DNA from: Domibacillus epiphyticus
GTDB taxonomy: Bacteria > Bacillota > Bacilli > Bacillales > Domibacillaceae
Direction: 5' to 3'
DNA length: 64,000 nucleotides
NCBI RefSeq assembly: GCF_001975785.1
Contig: NZ_MSFI01000029.1
Location: 40,473-104,472 of the forward strand
This document shows, in pieces, positions 29,132 through 38,273 of this stretch. A program made the position numbers and the translations under genes. The notes under the pieces were generated by a model, which saw nothing but the letters and a program-made list of their open reading frames with translations, was not told where the DNA came from and did not search any database. Within the stretch, counting starts at the first letter, position 1. Every line of letters begins with the position of its first letter.

Positions 29132-29218
29132 TTATTTTACAATAAAGAACCAGTAATAAAATCCCCAGCCGATTGCGGTCAGCATTAACAAAATGAGTAA
29201 AACCACATTGCTTTTCAT
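29132..29218 (-). CDS. 28-residue single-pass membrane microprotein
   Basis: A small ORF with a good ribosome-binding site (GAGAGGTGG before the ATG at 29218), 14 bases after the lysA stop. The peptide is one hydrophobic helix (LLILLMLTAIGWGFYYWFF) with a Lys near each end. Start, spacing and composition suggest a real microprotein cotranscribed with lysA, but no homologue is recalled and expression is unproven. Confidence 0.5.
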   Translation of the reverse strand: MKSNVVLLILLMLTAIGWGFYYWFFIVK

Positions 29219-29232
29219 GATTTTCCCACCTC

Positions 29233-30552
29233 TCAATTCGTTTGGGGCAACTGGAGCGGCAAATCGAGTTTAATAAGATCCTCATATGTTTCACGGCGAA
29301 TCACGAGTTTCGCCTCTCCGTTTTCAACGAACACAACAGGCGGCCGCGGAATACGATTGTAATTGTTCGCCATCGAATAGCCATATGCTCCCGTACAGAA
29401 CATAGCGAGAAGATCACCTGCTTCTGCTTTTGGAAGAGGCAAGTCCCAAATGAGCATATCACCAGATTCACAGCATTTTCCGGCAATAGACACCGTTTCT
29501 TCTACAGGATCATTTACCCGGTTGGCAAGAACTGCTTCATATTTTGCATCATATAAAGCAGGTCGAATGTTATCACTCATCCCGCCATCTACAGCTAAAT
29601 ATTTTCTCACGTTCGGGACGTCTTTTTCAGAACCTGTTTCATATATTGTCACACCTGCGTCACCAACAAGTGAACGGCCTGGTTCAATCCAAATTTCCGG
29701 CATTCTCATACCTAGACGTGACGACTCTTCCTGCACCTTCCTAATAATTTCTTCAACATAAGCTGCAGGCTCAAGCGGGTCATCTTCTGACGTATAACGT
29801 ATACCAAAGCCCCCGCCCAAGTTAAGTACAGTGGCCTCAAAATGAAGCCGCTCTTTCCAATCAGCAAGCTTGCCGATAATTTTTTCTGCCGCCAGAATGA
29901 AACCCGTCGTTTCAAAGATCTGTGAACCGATATGGCAATGCAGTCCGAGAACCTCAAGAAATGGCTTATTAACCGCTGCATCAAGGGCTTCTTCTGCTTG
30001 TCCATTATTTAAGTCAAAGCCGAATTTCGAATCTTCTTGACCGGTTAAAATATAGTCATGCGTATGAGCTTCAATGCCCGGTGTAATCCGCAGTAAAATC
30101 TTCATCATTTGTCCACGTGACTGACTGATTTCATCTAGTAACGCCAGTTCATGAAAATTATCGACCACAACACAGCCTATGTTTGCATCAAATGCCATTT
30201 CTAATTCTTCACGGCTTTTATTATTGCCGTGGAAATGGATTCGCTCTACAGGAAATCCTGCTTTTAAGGCTGTATATAATTCTCCTCCGGACACGACATC
30301 AAGTGACAGTCCTTCCTGCTCAGCCAGCTGCATCATCGCAACCGAGGCGAAGGCTTTGCTTGCATAGGCAACCTGTGCAGTTATGCCCATTTTATCAAAT
30401 GTTTGTTTAAATCCTCTCGCGCGCTGTCTAATTAACGCTACGTCATATAAATAAAGAGGTGTTCCATACTGCGCCGCAAGTTCTACTGCATCGACGCCCC
30501 CTATTTCCAAATGGCCGCGGTCATTCACCGCTGATGTACCATATGTATGCAT
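29233..30552 (-). CDS. lysA: diaminopimelate decarboxylase
   Basis: PLP enzyme that converts meso-diaminopimelate to lysine, the last step of lysine synthesis. The PLP lysine lies in AYASKAFAS near residue 65. HFHGNNKS, LHCHIGSQIF, NLGGGFG, EPGRSLVGD and the CESGDMLI cysteine loop are the usual active-site segments. At 439 residues it is of normal length. Start at 30552 with GGAG. No lysine riboswitch is visible; only about 110 bases separate it from spoVAF. Confidence 0.97.
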   Translation of the reverse strand: MHTYGTSAVNDRGHLEIGGVDAVELAAQYGTPLYLYDVALIRQRARGFKQTFDKMGITAQVAYASKAFASVAMMQLAEQEGLSLDVVSGGELYTALKAGFPVERIHFHGNNKSREELEMAFDANIGCVVVDNFHELALLDEISQSRGQMMKILLRITPGIEAHTHDYILTGQEDSKFGFDLNNGQAEEALDAAVNKPFLEVLGLHCHIGSQIFETTGFILAAEKIIGKLADWKERLHFEATVLNLGGGFGIRYTSEDDPLEPAAYVEEIIRKVQEESSRLGMRMPEIWIEPGRSLVGDAGVTIYETGSEKDVPNVRKYLAVDGGMSDNIRPALYDAKYEAVLANRVNDPVEETVSIAGKCCESGDMLIWDLPLPKAEAGDLLAMFCTGAYGYSMANNYNRIPRPPVVFVENGEAKLVIRRETYEDLIKLDLPLQLPQTN

Positions 30553-30578
30553 ATTAATCGCTCCGTTCTTTTAACGTC

Positions 30579-30604
30579 ATGCCAAAATCCGCAAAATTTC
30601 GGCA
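30579..30604 (-). other. hairpin between spoVAF and lysA
   Basis: ATGCC and GGCAT close a stem continued by A-T pairs around a central CCGCAAA. No T-run follows on the minus strand, so it is a poor terminator. It lies about 30 bases before the lysA start. Confidence 0.35.
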
Positions 30605-30666
30605 TCAGAATAAAAGTACTATATCATACATTGACGGCCCGCTCAATATTAGAAGAAAATCACCGG

Positions 30667-32088
30667 TTAGTCAGAAGATACCCGGTTTATTTGCGGGATC
30701 CCAGACTGCTCCGGTGCCTGTCGGCGAATCAATATTGTTAATAACGATTTAGCATCGAAGGGGACAAGCGGCCATAAATATGGGGCGCCAAACGGCTTGA
30801 GACGTACGAGAAATAGAAAAAACAAAGTAAAGGCGATGACGAAACCCGCTGCTCCAAAAAAGGCAATGGACAAAATGAAAAAAAGACGGATCATTTTATT
30901 CGCGAGGCCGAGCTCATAACTCGGCGTTGAAAACGTTCCAATTGCCGCTAGTGCAGTATAAAGAATCACTTCAGGCACAAAAAGCCCTGTATCGATGGCG
31001 ATTTGACCGATCATGACAGCGGCGACCAGACCCATGGCGGTCGAAAGCGGCATCGGTGTGTGAATCGCAGCAATACGCAGCCACTCGATTCCAACATCAG
31101 CAATTAGAATCTGAACTGCCAGCGGAATTTTTGTTTTTTCATTTGGTCCAATAAACGAAAGAGCTTCCGGCAGCATTTCTGGATGCTGGGCAAATAAAAA
31201 CCAGAGCGGGAGTAAAAACAGCGACATCCATAATCCAATATAGCGAATCATCCGGATGAATGTACCAGCAGCAGGAAGCTGACGGTATTCCTCTGCATGC
31301 TGTAAATGCTGTAAGTAAGTGGCCGGCATAATCATCACTGCCGGTGATGTGTCTGTAAATAACAGTACATGACCTTCGAGCAGGTGAGCGGCACCTATAT
31401 CGGCACGTTCTGTATAACGGACAAGTGGAAACGGATTATATCGCTGCTTGACGATAAACTCCTCAACGGTTTTATCCGCCATTGGTACACCCGCGATATC
31501 AATGCTCTCTATTTCTTTCTTTACTTTTTCAACGATTATGGGGTCTGCGATTCCTTCCATGTATCCGACTGCAATGTCAAGTTTTGATACCGACCCTGCT
31601 TTCATCATCTCAAAACGGAGCCTTCCGTCGCGAATTCTTCTTCTCGTGAGCGCTGTGTTTATAACTATGTTTTCGACATAGCCGTCACGTGAACCACGGA
31701 CCACTTTTTCTGTGTCAGGCTCTTCCGGCTGCCGCCCTGGGTAACTGCGGACGTCGATAGTAAATACACCATCCGGTACAGCAATAACGATAAGGCCTGA
31801 TAAAAGAGCAACCGTCAATTTCGATTGATCGTTTATCTCTTCCACTGATTGATGGACGAAATGGTTTTTCAGTATATCTATGGCAGGCTCTTTTCGTTTT
31901 TTCTCAACTGTTAACAGCGACTCGATTAATTCAATAATAAAACGGGTATCAACTAAACCCGTTATAAAATATAAATGGAGTGGTTCCCCGGCTATCGTTA
32001 GTTTTCTGACACCGACATCAAAACTTTTCCCCAGTCCAGCTTCTTGTTCTAAATAACTCTCAATTTCACTAGGATGAACGTGCATCAT
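30667..32088 (-). CDS. spoVAF: stage V sporulation protein AF (GerA family)
   Basis: 473 residues, similar in layout to GerA-type germinant receptor A subunits: a soluble N-terminal domain, then about five membrane helices in the C-terminal half (for example MIRYIGLWMSLFLLPLWFLF and the helices after residue 380). The conserved PFPLVRYTERAD and LLEGHVLLFTDTSPAVMI stretches are present. The start at 32088 follows AAAGGAG; an ATG at 32085 is also possible. It follows spoVAB directly, with no spoVAC/AD/AE between. Confidence 0.9.
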   Translation of the reverse strand: MMHVHPSEIESYLEQEAGLGKSFDVGVRKLTIAGEPLHLYFITGLVDTRFIIELIESLLTVEKKRKEPAIDILKNHFVHQSVEEINDQSKLTVALLSGLIVIAVPDGVFTIDVRSYPGRQPEEPDTEKVVRGSRDGYVENIVINTALTRRRIRDGRLRFEMMKAGSVSKLDIAVGYMEGIADPIIVEKVKKEIESIDIAGVPMADKTVEEFIVKQRYNPFPLVRYTERADIGAAHLLEGHVLLFTDTSPAVMIMPATYLQHLQHAEEYRQLPAAGTFIRMIRYIGLWMSLFLLPLWFLFAQHPEMLPEALSFIGPNEKTKIPLAVQILIADVGIEWLRIAAIHTPMPLSTAMGLVAAVMIGQIAIDTGLFVPEVILYTALAAIGTFSTPSYELGLANKMIRLFFILSIAFFGAAGFVIAFTLFFLFLVRLKPFGAPYLWPLVPFDAKSLLTILIRRQAPEQSGIPQINRVSSD

Positions 32089-32099
32089 GCTGTCTCCTT

Positions 32100-32516
32100 T
32101 CAAAGCGGCGAAAAGAAAATCCATTGGACAAGGGATCCGGCTGTTTTCCCGAGCGCCACCGCCATCATTAAGATGTTAATCTGCTCAAAAACTCCCGCTC
32201 TTCTTGATAAGATGGGAAAGACGTTTAATACTTCCGTTAATGCAGCGGCAGCCATGCCGATAAATAACCCGCTAAACAGTCCAATTATTGCTGTCATGAA
32301 ATCCGGCAATGACAGATCAACAGAAAAAATATGCATACACGTCCCGGTGATTACTCCAAATACCAGCGCCATTTCATACAGATTAATAAATGGCTGCGTT
32401 TTTGTAGCAGACACGAGACGGGGAATAACGCCGAGCACCGTAATAAACGCAACATAGCCCGCACCCGTTGCGAGACCTCCTGCGATTCCTAAAAATAGCA
32501 CTACAGCTATTTCCAT
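32100..32516 (-). CDS. spoVAB: stage V sporulation protein AB
   Basis: A 138-residue membrane protein with about four helices. The conserved pattern GxAGYVAFITVLGVIPRL and AALTEVLNVFPIL fits the SpoVAB family. The start at 32516 lies one base after the spoVAA stop (TGAGATG), so the two are coupled; a longer upstream frame inside spoVAA is less likely. SpoVA proteins carry dipicolinic acid across the inner forespore membrane. Confidence 0.85.
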   Translation of the reverse strand: MEIAVVLFLGIAGGLATGAGYVAFITVLGVIPRLVSATKTQPFINLYEMALVFGVITGTCMHIFSVDLSLPDFMTAIIGLFSGLFIGMAAAALTEVLNVFPILSRRAGVFEQINILMMAVALGKTAGSLVQWIFFSPL

Positions 32517-32517
32517 C

Positions 32518-33114
32518 TCACTTTTGTTCCTTCTCATTTGCAGCAAGGTAACCGTTAATATCTTCTTCGTATTTAAACATTTCCAGATCAAGAGGACCTG
32601 GCTCTTCATTCAGCCGTTTTTGCCATAGGCGGTTAAAAAAGAGAATCATGCCAAGACCAAGTCCAATGGAGTATGGAATTTGGAGCCATAATGGCTTTTC
32701 GACTTTTGAGCCGGTTACCATCTCATAGATCATGACATGGACTTTCTGCATTGACACGTCCTCATGGAAATTCATAATGGTCAGTGCCGCTCCTGTAAAC
32801 AAAACAAGCCAGACAAAGGCAATTTTCCAGAAAGGTGCAGTATTATTTACACTATGGAAACTGACAATGGATTCCGTTTCACCGGCGATGACCGCTTTAG
32901 AATCAGGCATCGTCTCTTTCATTGCATTCACGACATCCAGCACTGTAACGACGACAATATTTCCAGCTGAAGGCGGTACTTGTTTGACGATTATTTTCTC
33001 CAAAATCGGCATCATATACTCACTCGCCTGTACGTCTGCCACATCAAAAAAAGAAATGAGCCGCTGATCAAGACGAACGTGGCGTTTCAAACTTATATAC
33101 ACTGTGTCATCCAT
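32518..33114 (-). CDS. spoVAA: stage V sporulation protein AA
   Basis: 198 residues. A soluble N-terminal beta-rich part is followed by two membrane segments (about residues 105-122 and 148-165). It is the first gene of the spoVA unit and lies 39 bases after sigF, as in B. subtilis. The ribosome-binding site CGGAGG sits in a small hairpin (33123-33139: CTCCG, seven-base loop, CGGAG). Expression in the forespore under sigma-G is expected from family knowledge. Confidence 0.88.
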   Translation of the reverse strand: MDDTVYISLKRHVRLDQRLISFFDVADVQASEYMMPILEKIIVKQVPPSAGNIVVVTVLDVVNAMKETMPDSKAVIAGETESIVSFHSVNNTAPFWKIAFVWLVLFTGAALTIMNFHEDVSMQKVHVMIYEMVTGSKVEKPLWLQIPYSIGLGLGMILFFNRLWQKRLNEEPGPLDLEMFKYEEDINGYLAANEKEQK

Positions 33115-33153
33115 ACCCGCACCTCCGCTTTTTACGGAGTTTCCCCGTGCGTT

Positions 33154-33891
33154 TTACTTTTTATTCATATCCTCACGAAGGACGCGAATAATCTGTTTTT
33201 CTAAGCGGGACACCTGTACTTGCGAAATTCCAAGACGCTCCGCCGTTTCCGCCTGCGTACAATCCTTGTAATAACGCAAATAAATGATAAGCCGCTCCCG
33301 TTTATTTAATTTTTCCACCGCTTCTTTTAAAACAAGAGAATCAAACCATTTCATTTCCGGAGCAGCAAGCTGATCAAGAAGTGTAATCGGTTCCCCCTCA
33401 TTTTCGTATACGGTTTCGTGAATCGATGCAGGTTTTTTTGCAGATTCTTGTGCCATTAGTGCCTCTTCTGTGGAAATATCAAGCTTTTCCGCCAATTCTG
33501 TAATCGTCGGAGCACGACCAAATTCCGCAGTAAATTTTTCTCTCTCACGTCTCATCTTATTGGCCGTTTCTTTTAACCGCCTGCTTACTTTCACTTCTCC
33601 ATCATCACGCAGAAAACGCTGTATTTCACCAATAATCATCGGAACGGCATACGTAGAGAACTTTACATTGTAAGACAAGTCAAATTTGTCAATACATTTT
33701 AACAAACCGATGCAGCCAATTTGAAACAAGTCATCCGACTCATAACCACGATTTAGAAAACGCTGTACAACTGACCAAACGAGTCGTGTATTCCATTCGA
33801 CTAGTTTGTTTCTTGCATCCAGATCACCGGACTGACTTTTTGTAATGAGCGCCTTTACTTCACTATCAGACAGCTGTACGACCTGTTTCAT
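33154..33891 (-). CDS. sigF: RNA polymerase sigma factor SigF (SpoIIAC)
   Basis: First forespore-specific sigma factor. Region 2 contains NLVEWNTRLVWSVVQRF, DLFQIGCIGLLKCIDKFD and FSTYAVPMIIGEIQRFLRD. Region 3 follows. Region 4 has ERLIIYLRYYKDCTQAETAERLGISQVQVSRLEK. Length is 245 residues. It is the third gene of the spoIIA operon and is held inactive by SpoIIAB until SpoIIAA is dephosphorylated. Confidence 0.97.
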   Translation of the reverse strand: MKQVVQLSDSEVKALITKSQSGDLDARNKLVEWNTRLVWSVVQRFLNRGYESDDLFQIGCIGLLKCIDKFDLSYNVKFSTYAVPMIIGEIQRFLRDDGEVKVSRRLKETANKMRREREKFTAEFGRAPTITELAEKLDISTEEALMAQESAKKPASIHETVYENEGEPITLLDQLAAPEMKWFDSLVLKEAVEKLNKRERLIIYLRYYKDCTQAETAERLGISQVQVSRLEKQIIRVLREDMNKK

Positions 33892-33903
33892 AGACGTATC
33901 CCT

Positions 33904-34344
33904 TTATACACACCGGACACGTTTGTCGGCCAGACGCTTTTTAAACCGTACAACGGTTCCTGATGAGGTGCTCGATTCTATTTCCAGCAGGTCGGTAAAA
34001 TGCTCCATAATTGTAAACCCCATGCCTGCCCGTTCCATTTCCGGTTTTGTCGTAAACAATGGTTCCTTTGCTTGATCAATGTTATGAATTCCTTTTCCTT
34101 CATCACGTACGACAACATCAATTTCTCCGTCATCAATTGAAGCGGTAATATAAACAATACCGGCTGGATTGCTATCATAGCCGTGAATAATTGCATTCGT
34201 CACCGCTTCTGACACAGCCGTTTTTAATTCAGCCAGATCATCCATTGTCGGATTCAATTTTGCGGCAAACGAAGCGACCGCTACGCGGGCAAAGGCTTCA
34301 TTTTCACCGAGTGCGTTAAACGAAAGATTCATGACATTTTGCAT
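33904..34344 (-). CDS. spoIIAB: anti-sigma F factor / serine kinase SpoIIAB
   Basis: A 146-residue GHKL kinase that binds sigma-F and phosphorylates SpoIIAA. ATP-binding boxes: ELKTAVSEAVTNAIIHGY (N box), VRDEGKGI (G1) and ERAGMGFTIM (G2). The start at 34344 lies 16 bases inside spoIIAA and matches the family N-terminus, so the two genes overlap. Confidence 0.96.
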   Translation of the reverse strand: MQNVMNLSFNALGENEAFARVAVASFAAKLNPTMDDLAELKTAVSEAVTNAIIHGYDSNPAGIVYITASIDDGEIDVVVRDEGKGIHNIDQAKEPLFTTKPEMERAGMGFTIMEHFTDLLEIESSTSSGTVVRFKKRLADKRVRCV

Positions 34345-34691
34345 GAAGATCCCTCCAATCTGCGCAGTGCATCTTGTTCAGTTTTTTCAAAATACATAAT
34401 TTTAAACAGTCCGGACAGCTGAAAAAGGCGCTTCACCTGTGTGTTTAATCCACATACAGTAACACTGCCGCCCATTTCATTCACCTGGCGGTAGCGGCCA
34501 AGAACCACTCCGAGTCCAGAACTGTCCATGAAGGAAAGTTGCTCTAGATTCCAGATTAAATGCTGTGTCTGATTCGCTTCCATTTCCGATTCGACAAACT
34601 CTTTTACCTGTTCCGAATAATAATGATCGAGTTCACCCGTCAGTCGGACACATAATATTTTCCCACTTGTTTCTGCCGTCATCGTCAACAT
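34329..34691 (-). CDS. spoIIAA: anti-anti-sigma factor SpoIIAA
   Basis: A 120-residue STAS-domain protein that releases sigma-F from SpoIIAB. The phosphorylated serine is the second serine of SFMDSSGLGVVLGRY. AGGAGG precedes the ATG at 34691. It is the first gene of spoIIA. In B. subtilis dacF precedes it; here there is no dacF, and the upstream neighbour is pdp with its terminator. Confidence 0.95.
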   Translation of the reverse strand: MLTMTAETSGKILCVRLTGELDHYYSEQVKEFVESEMEANQTQHLIWNLEQLSFMDSSGLGVVLGRYRQVNEMGGSVTVCGLNTQVKRLFQLSGLFKIMYFEKTEQDALRRLEGSSCKMS

Positions 34692-34755
34692 TCCTTTATT
34701 CCTCCTTTTGGTACTAAGACGGTAATTTCGTTGTTGAAAACTCTTTATCCTTCCT

Positions 34756-34783
34756 ATTTACAAAAGTAGAAAAAATATCCTTT
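34756..34783 (-). promoter_or_regulatory. sigma-H-like promoter candidate for spoIIA
   Basis: Minus strand AAAGGATAT agrees fully with the sigma-H -35 pattern (RnAGGAwWW). Twelve bases on, TGTAAAT is a poor match to RnnGAAT. The spoIIA operon is a known sigma-H target in B. subtilis; the site here is inferred. Confidence 0.35.
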
Positions 34784-34792
34784 TGTTCGACA

Positions 34793-34820
34793 ATAAAAAA
34801 GACTGACAATTGTCAGTCTT
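34793..34820 (-). terminator. Rho-independent terminator of deoB-punA-pdp
   Basis: A perfectly palindromic stretch (34799-34820, core GACTGACAATTGTCAGTC) is followed on the minus strand by TTTTTT. It contains the pdp stop codon. Confidence 0.9.
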
Positions 34821-36117
34821 GAATCACTAAGTGTATAAGTGTTGGCGATTCGACAGGTTCATCAGAAAAACGGTACGCTTCTGCTATTTTTCTAATTGAA
34901 TCTTCTGGATTTTCTTTATTTGCGTGCAATGTCACTAGGACATCTCCTTTTTTTACTTCATCGCCAATTTTTTTCTTTAACGTAATCCCTACTCCGTGAT
35001 TGATTTTATCATCCTTTGTTGCCCGTCCCGCTCCTAAATACATGGCGGCAGTGCCAATAGACTCCGCATCAATTTCCGCTACATACCCTTCAGTATCCGA
35101 CTTTACCTGAATGTGATGTTTCGCCTGAGGAAGTTTTGATACATCATCTATCATGTCTGCGTTCCCCCCTTGTGCAATGACAAACTGGCGGAATGCTTCA
35201 TACGCCTTGCCGTTTTCAAGATGCTGTTCGAGAGTTTTATAGGCTTGTTTATAATGTTCAAATGCACCAGCGAGAACCGTCATGTGTGAGGCAATTTCAA
35301 GTGAAAGTCTTCGAAGATCCTCCACCTTCGCTCCCTGTAAAATGGCCACAGCTTCTTTAATTTCATTCGCATTTCCTATTTCAAATCCAAGAGGCTGGTT
35401 CATATCACTAATAATCGCAACTGTTTTTCTGCCCAAATTATTCCCAATCGCGGTCATTTCTTTTGCAAGCGCCTTCGAATCCTCTAGCGTTTTCATAAAC
35501 GCACCCGAACCTGTTTTCACATCCAGTACGATACTGTCCGCACCTGATGCAAGCTTCTTGCTCATAATCGAACCGGCAATAAGCGGAATGGATTCTACCG
35601 TTGCCGTCACATCGCGGAGGGCATACAATTTTTTGTCTGCAGGTGCAAGGTTTCCCGTTTGACCAGCGATTGACAGTTTATGTTGGTTTACATTGTGAAT
35701 AAACTGCTCTTTCGTTAGTTCGATGTTAAAACCTTCAATTGATTCCAGTTTATCAAGCGTTCCTCCTGTATGACCGAGCCCTCTGCCGGACATCTTTGCG
35801 ACAGGTACGTTAGCCGATGCGACAAGCGGACCAACAATAAATGTTACTTTATCGCCGACTCCGCCTGTGGAATGCTTATCTACTTTATGCCCTTGAATCG
35901 CGGATAGATCAATTGTTTCACCTGAATCCACCATCGCTTTGGTTAATAAAGCCGTTTCGCGCGGCACCATCCCTTGGAAGTAAATTGCCATCATTAGTGC
36001 CGATGCTTGATAATCCGGGATATCGCCTTTCGTGTAACCTTCAATAAAAAACCGGATTTCTTCTTCCATTAATTCTTTGCCATTCCGTTTTTTATGAATG
36101 ATGTCAACCATTCTCAT
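34813..36117 (-). CDS. pdp: pyrimidine-nucleoside phosphorylase
   Basis: Cleaves thymidine, uridine and deoxyuridine to base and pentose 1-phosphate. Signature DKHSTGGVGDKVT and KMSGRGLGHTGGTLDKLESI lie in the first third, with SGADSIVLDVKTGSGAFM further on. The start at 36117 (MRMVDIIHKK, 434 residues) matches the family; the upstream GTG codons belong to the ribosome-binding region. It follows punA by 13 bases. In B. subtilis pdp lies elsewhere (dra-nupC-pdp), so this gene order is different. Confidence 0.95.
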   Translation of the reverse strand: MRMVDIIHKKRNGKELMEEEIRFFIEGYTKGDIPDYQASALMMAIYFQGMVPRETALLTKAMVDSGETIDLSAIQGHKVDKHSTGGVGDKVTFIVGPLVASANVPVAKMSGRGLGHTGGTLDKLESIEGFNIELTKEQFIHNVNQHKLSIAGQTGNLAPADKKLYALRDVTATVESIPLIAGSIMSKKLASGADSIVLDVKTGSGAFMKTLEDSKALAKEMTAIGNNLGRKTVAIISDMNQPLGFEIGNANEIKEAVAILQGAKVEDLRRLSLEIASHMTVLAGAFEHYKQAYKTLEQHLENGKAYEAFRQFVIAQGGNADMIDDVSKLPQAKHHIQVKSDTEGYVAEIDAESIGTAAMYLGAGRATKDDKINHGVGITLKKKIGDEVKKGDVLVTLHANKENPEDSIRKIAEAYRFSDEPVESPTLIHLVIQD

Positions 36118-36130
36118 TGTCCTCACCACT

Positions 36131-36946
36131 TTACAAAGATTTTACAATTTCTTTTACGTAAGAAAGAAAATCTACTCGCACTTTTTCTGTCGTTTCAATC
36201 ACTTCATCATGTGAAAGCGGCTGATCGAGAATTCCGGCAGCCATATTTGAAATACAGGAAATACCAAGAACGCTCATCCCGCCATGACGTGCAGCAATGA
36301 CTTCCGGAACTGTTGACATCCCCACTGCATCCGCACCAAGAACACGGGCCATCCGCACCTCTGCCGGCGTTTCATATGCAGGTCCTGTATTTGCCGCGTA
36401 AACACCTTCCTGAATAGAAATACCTGTTCTTTTTGCAGCTTCTTTCGCGAGGCTGCGCAGATTACGGCTGTAAGCTTCGGTCATATCTGGAAAACGCGAG
36501 CCGAGACGGTTATCATTTTTACCGATTAGAGGATTCCCCCCCATTAAATTTATATGGTCTGTAATGATCATTAAATCGCCTGGCTTAAACGATTCATTCA
36601 CTCCGCCTGCCGCATTTGTGACGAGGATCGTTTCGATGCCCAATGCTTTCATAACACGAATCGGAAATGTCACCTGCTCAAATGAGTACCCCTCATAATA
36701 ATGAAATCGCCCTTTCATCGCTGCGACTATTTTACCTGATAATGTACCGGTTACAAGCTCCCCTGCATGCCCATCAACCGTAGATAACGGAAAATGAGGG
36801 ATTTCTTCATAAGGGATAGAGGAAGCACTGTCAATCTCATCTGCGAGAACGCCTAAGCCCGAGCCTAAAACTAAACCAATCTCAGGTTTTTCACCGATTG
36901 TATCCGCTATAAATTTGGCCGCTTCTTTAATATGCGTATAGTTCAC
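36131..36946 (-). CDS. punA: purine-nucleoside phosphorylase (trimeric, PupG/PunA type)
   Basis: Phosphorolysis of guanosine and inosine. The phosphate loop LGSGLG (near residue 28), [42 protein letters not shown] and [12 protein letters not shown] are the conserved active-site segments. 271 residues. It overlaps deoB by four bases and precedes pdp, giving an operon for releasing sugars from nucleosides. Confidence 0.95.
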   Translation of the reverse strand: MNYTHIKEAAKFIADTIGEKPEIGLVLGSGLGVLADEIDSASSIPYEEIPHFPLSTVDGHAGELVTGTLSGKIVAAMKGRFHYYEGYSFEQVTFPIRVMKALGIETILVTNAAGGVNESFKPGDLMIITDHINLMGGNPLIGKNDNRLGSRFPDMTEAYSRNLRSLAKEAAKRTGISIQEGVYAANTGPAYETPAEVRMARVLGADAVGMSTVPEVIAARHGGMSVLGISCISNMAAGILDQPLSHDEVIETTEKVRVDFLSYVKEIVKSL

Positions 36947-38127
36947 TTCAATTCCCCCATAAAACTTTTTCCGTACTCTGGCATGCTTATTGTAAAATTA
37001 TCAGCAATAGATGCACCAATATCAGCAAATGTTTTTCTTACTTCAAGCGCATTGCCCCGAGCAAATTTTTTCGAAAAGACTAGAAGCGGAACAAATTCGC
37101 GCGTATGATCCGTCCCATGATGAACAGGATCGTTTCCATGATCCGCTGTTAAAATGAGCAAATCATCCTCTCTCAGCACATTGATTAATTCCGGCAGCCT
37201 CATATCAAATTTCTCCAGTTCTTTTCCATATCCTTCCGGGTCGCGGCGATGGCCAAACAGCGCATCAAAATCAACAAGATTAAGAAAAGATAATCCGGTA
37301 AAGTCTTTTTGAGCTACGGCGATGATTTTGTCCATTCCGTCCATATTTGATTTTGTCCGAATAGCCTCCGTCACCCCTTCTCCGTCATAAATGTCCGCAA
37401 TTTTCCCGATTGCAATAACATCAAAATCCGCATCTTTTAACTCATTCATAACCGTACGTCTAAATGGTTTTAACGCATAGTCATGGCGGTTTGAGGTCCG
37501 TTCAAATTTACCCGGTTCTCCAACAAAGGGACGCGCAATCACACGCCCAATCATGTATTCCCCTGTTTTTGTCATTTCACGGGCAGATTCACAAATTTTA
37601 TACAATTCATCAAGTGGAACGATCTCTTCATGAGCGGCAATTTGGAGTACGGAATCCGCCGACGTGTAGACGATCAGCGCCCCTGTTTCCATATGTTCTT
37701 TCCCTAGTTCATCTAGAATTTCTGTTCCGCTTGCCGGCTTGTTGCCGATCACTTTTCTTCCTGACTTTCGTTCGAGATCTTCTATTAATGAAGCCGGAAA
37801 TCCGTCTGGGAACACCTGAAATGGCGTTTGAATATTTAGACCCATAATTTCCCAATGACCTGTCATCGTGTCCTTGCCGCTTGACGCCTCCTGCATTTTT
37901 GTATAAAAAGCTGCCGGCGGATCCGCTTTCTTAATTCCTTTTATTTCTTTTATATTAGACAACCCGAGAGCTGACATGTTCGGCATATTTAATCCACCCA
38001 TCCGCTCTGCAATATGCCCGAGCGTGTCTGCTCCTTCATCACCAAATTGTCGCGCATCAGGCGCTTCGCCAATACCGACTGAATCGAGCACAATTAAGTG
38101 AATTCTGTTAAACATCCGTTTGTCCAT
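36943..38127 (-). CDS. deoB: phosphopentomutase
   Basis: Interconverts (deoxy)ribose 1- and 5-phosphates, linking nucleoside breakdown to central metabolism. Alkaline-phosphatase-fold metal sites are seen in [13 protein letters not shown] (near residue 15), the KDTMTGHWE loop, and [18 protein letters not shown] near the C-terminus. 394 residues, the family norm. It is first in the deoB-punA-pdp operon (drm in B. subtilis), with AAAGGGG before the ATG. Confidence 0.96.
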   Translation of the reverse strand: MDKRMFNRIHLIVLDSVGIGEAPDARQFGDEGADTLGHIAERMGGLNMPNMSALGLSNIKEIKGIKKADPPAAFYTKMQEASSGKDTMTGHWEIMGLNIQTPFQVFPDGFPASLIEDLERKSGRKVIGNKPASGTEILDELGKEHMETGALIVYTSADSVLQIAAHEEIVPLDELYKICESAREMTKTGEYMIGRVIARPFVGEPGKFERTSNRHDYALKPFRRTVMNELKDADFDVIAIGKIADIYDGEGVTEAIRTKSNMDGMDKIIAVAQKDFTGLSFLNLVDFDALFGHRRDPEGYGKELEKFDMRLPELINVLREDDLLILTADHGNDPVHHGTDHTREFVPLLVFSKKFARGNALEVRKTFADIGASIADNFTISMPEYGKSFMGELK

Positions 38128-38183
38128 GCTTTATGCCCCTTTCTAGTCGCTTTAGTATCTTCTTCTCAAATTTCTATATGCAG

Positions 38184-38200
38184 GTAACAAGTTATGTCAC
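38184..38200. promoter_or_regulatory. operator-like dyad upstream of deoB
   Basis: GTAACA, five bases, TGTCAC: an inverted repeat with one mismatch between the deoB promoter candidate and its start codon. No regulator can be assigned. Confidence 0.25.
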
Positions 38201-38220
38201 AAGTCTGACTTCTCCGTTTT

Positions 38221-38249
38221 ATTATAATGGATCAATTTTGTAAATACAA
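38221..38249 (-). promoter_or_regulatory. promoter candidate for deoB-punA-pdp
   Basis: Minus strand TTGTAT, 17-base spacer, TATAAT (perfect -10, weak -35), about 95 bases before deoB. The -35 overlaps the T-tract of the xerD terminator. Confidence 0.45.
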
Positions 38250-38273
38250 AAAGCACCTGAAAGATTCAGGCGC
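38247..38273 (-). terminator. Rho-independent terminator of xerD
   Basis: GCGCCTGAA with TTCAGGTGC (one G-T pair), three-base loop, followed on the minus strand by TTTTTGT. The stem covers the xerD stop. Confidence 0.85.

Noticed and set aside
29091..29294. 67-codon ORF overlapping the end of lysA
   Set aside because: It overlaps lysA in another frame; the 28-codon ORF with a clear ribosome-binding site is the better candidate in this interval.
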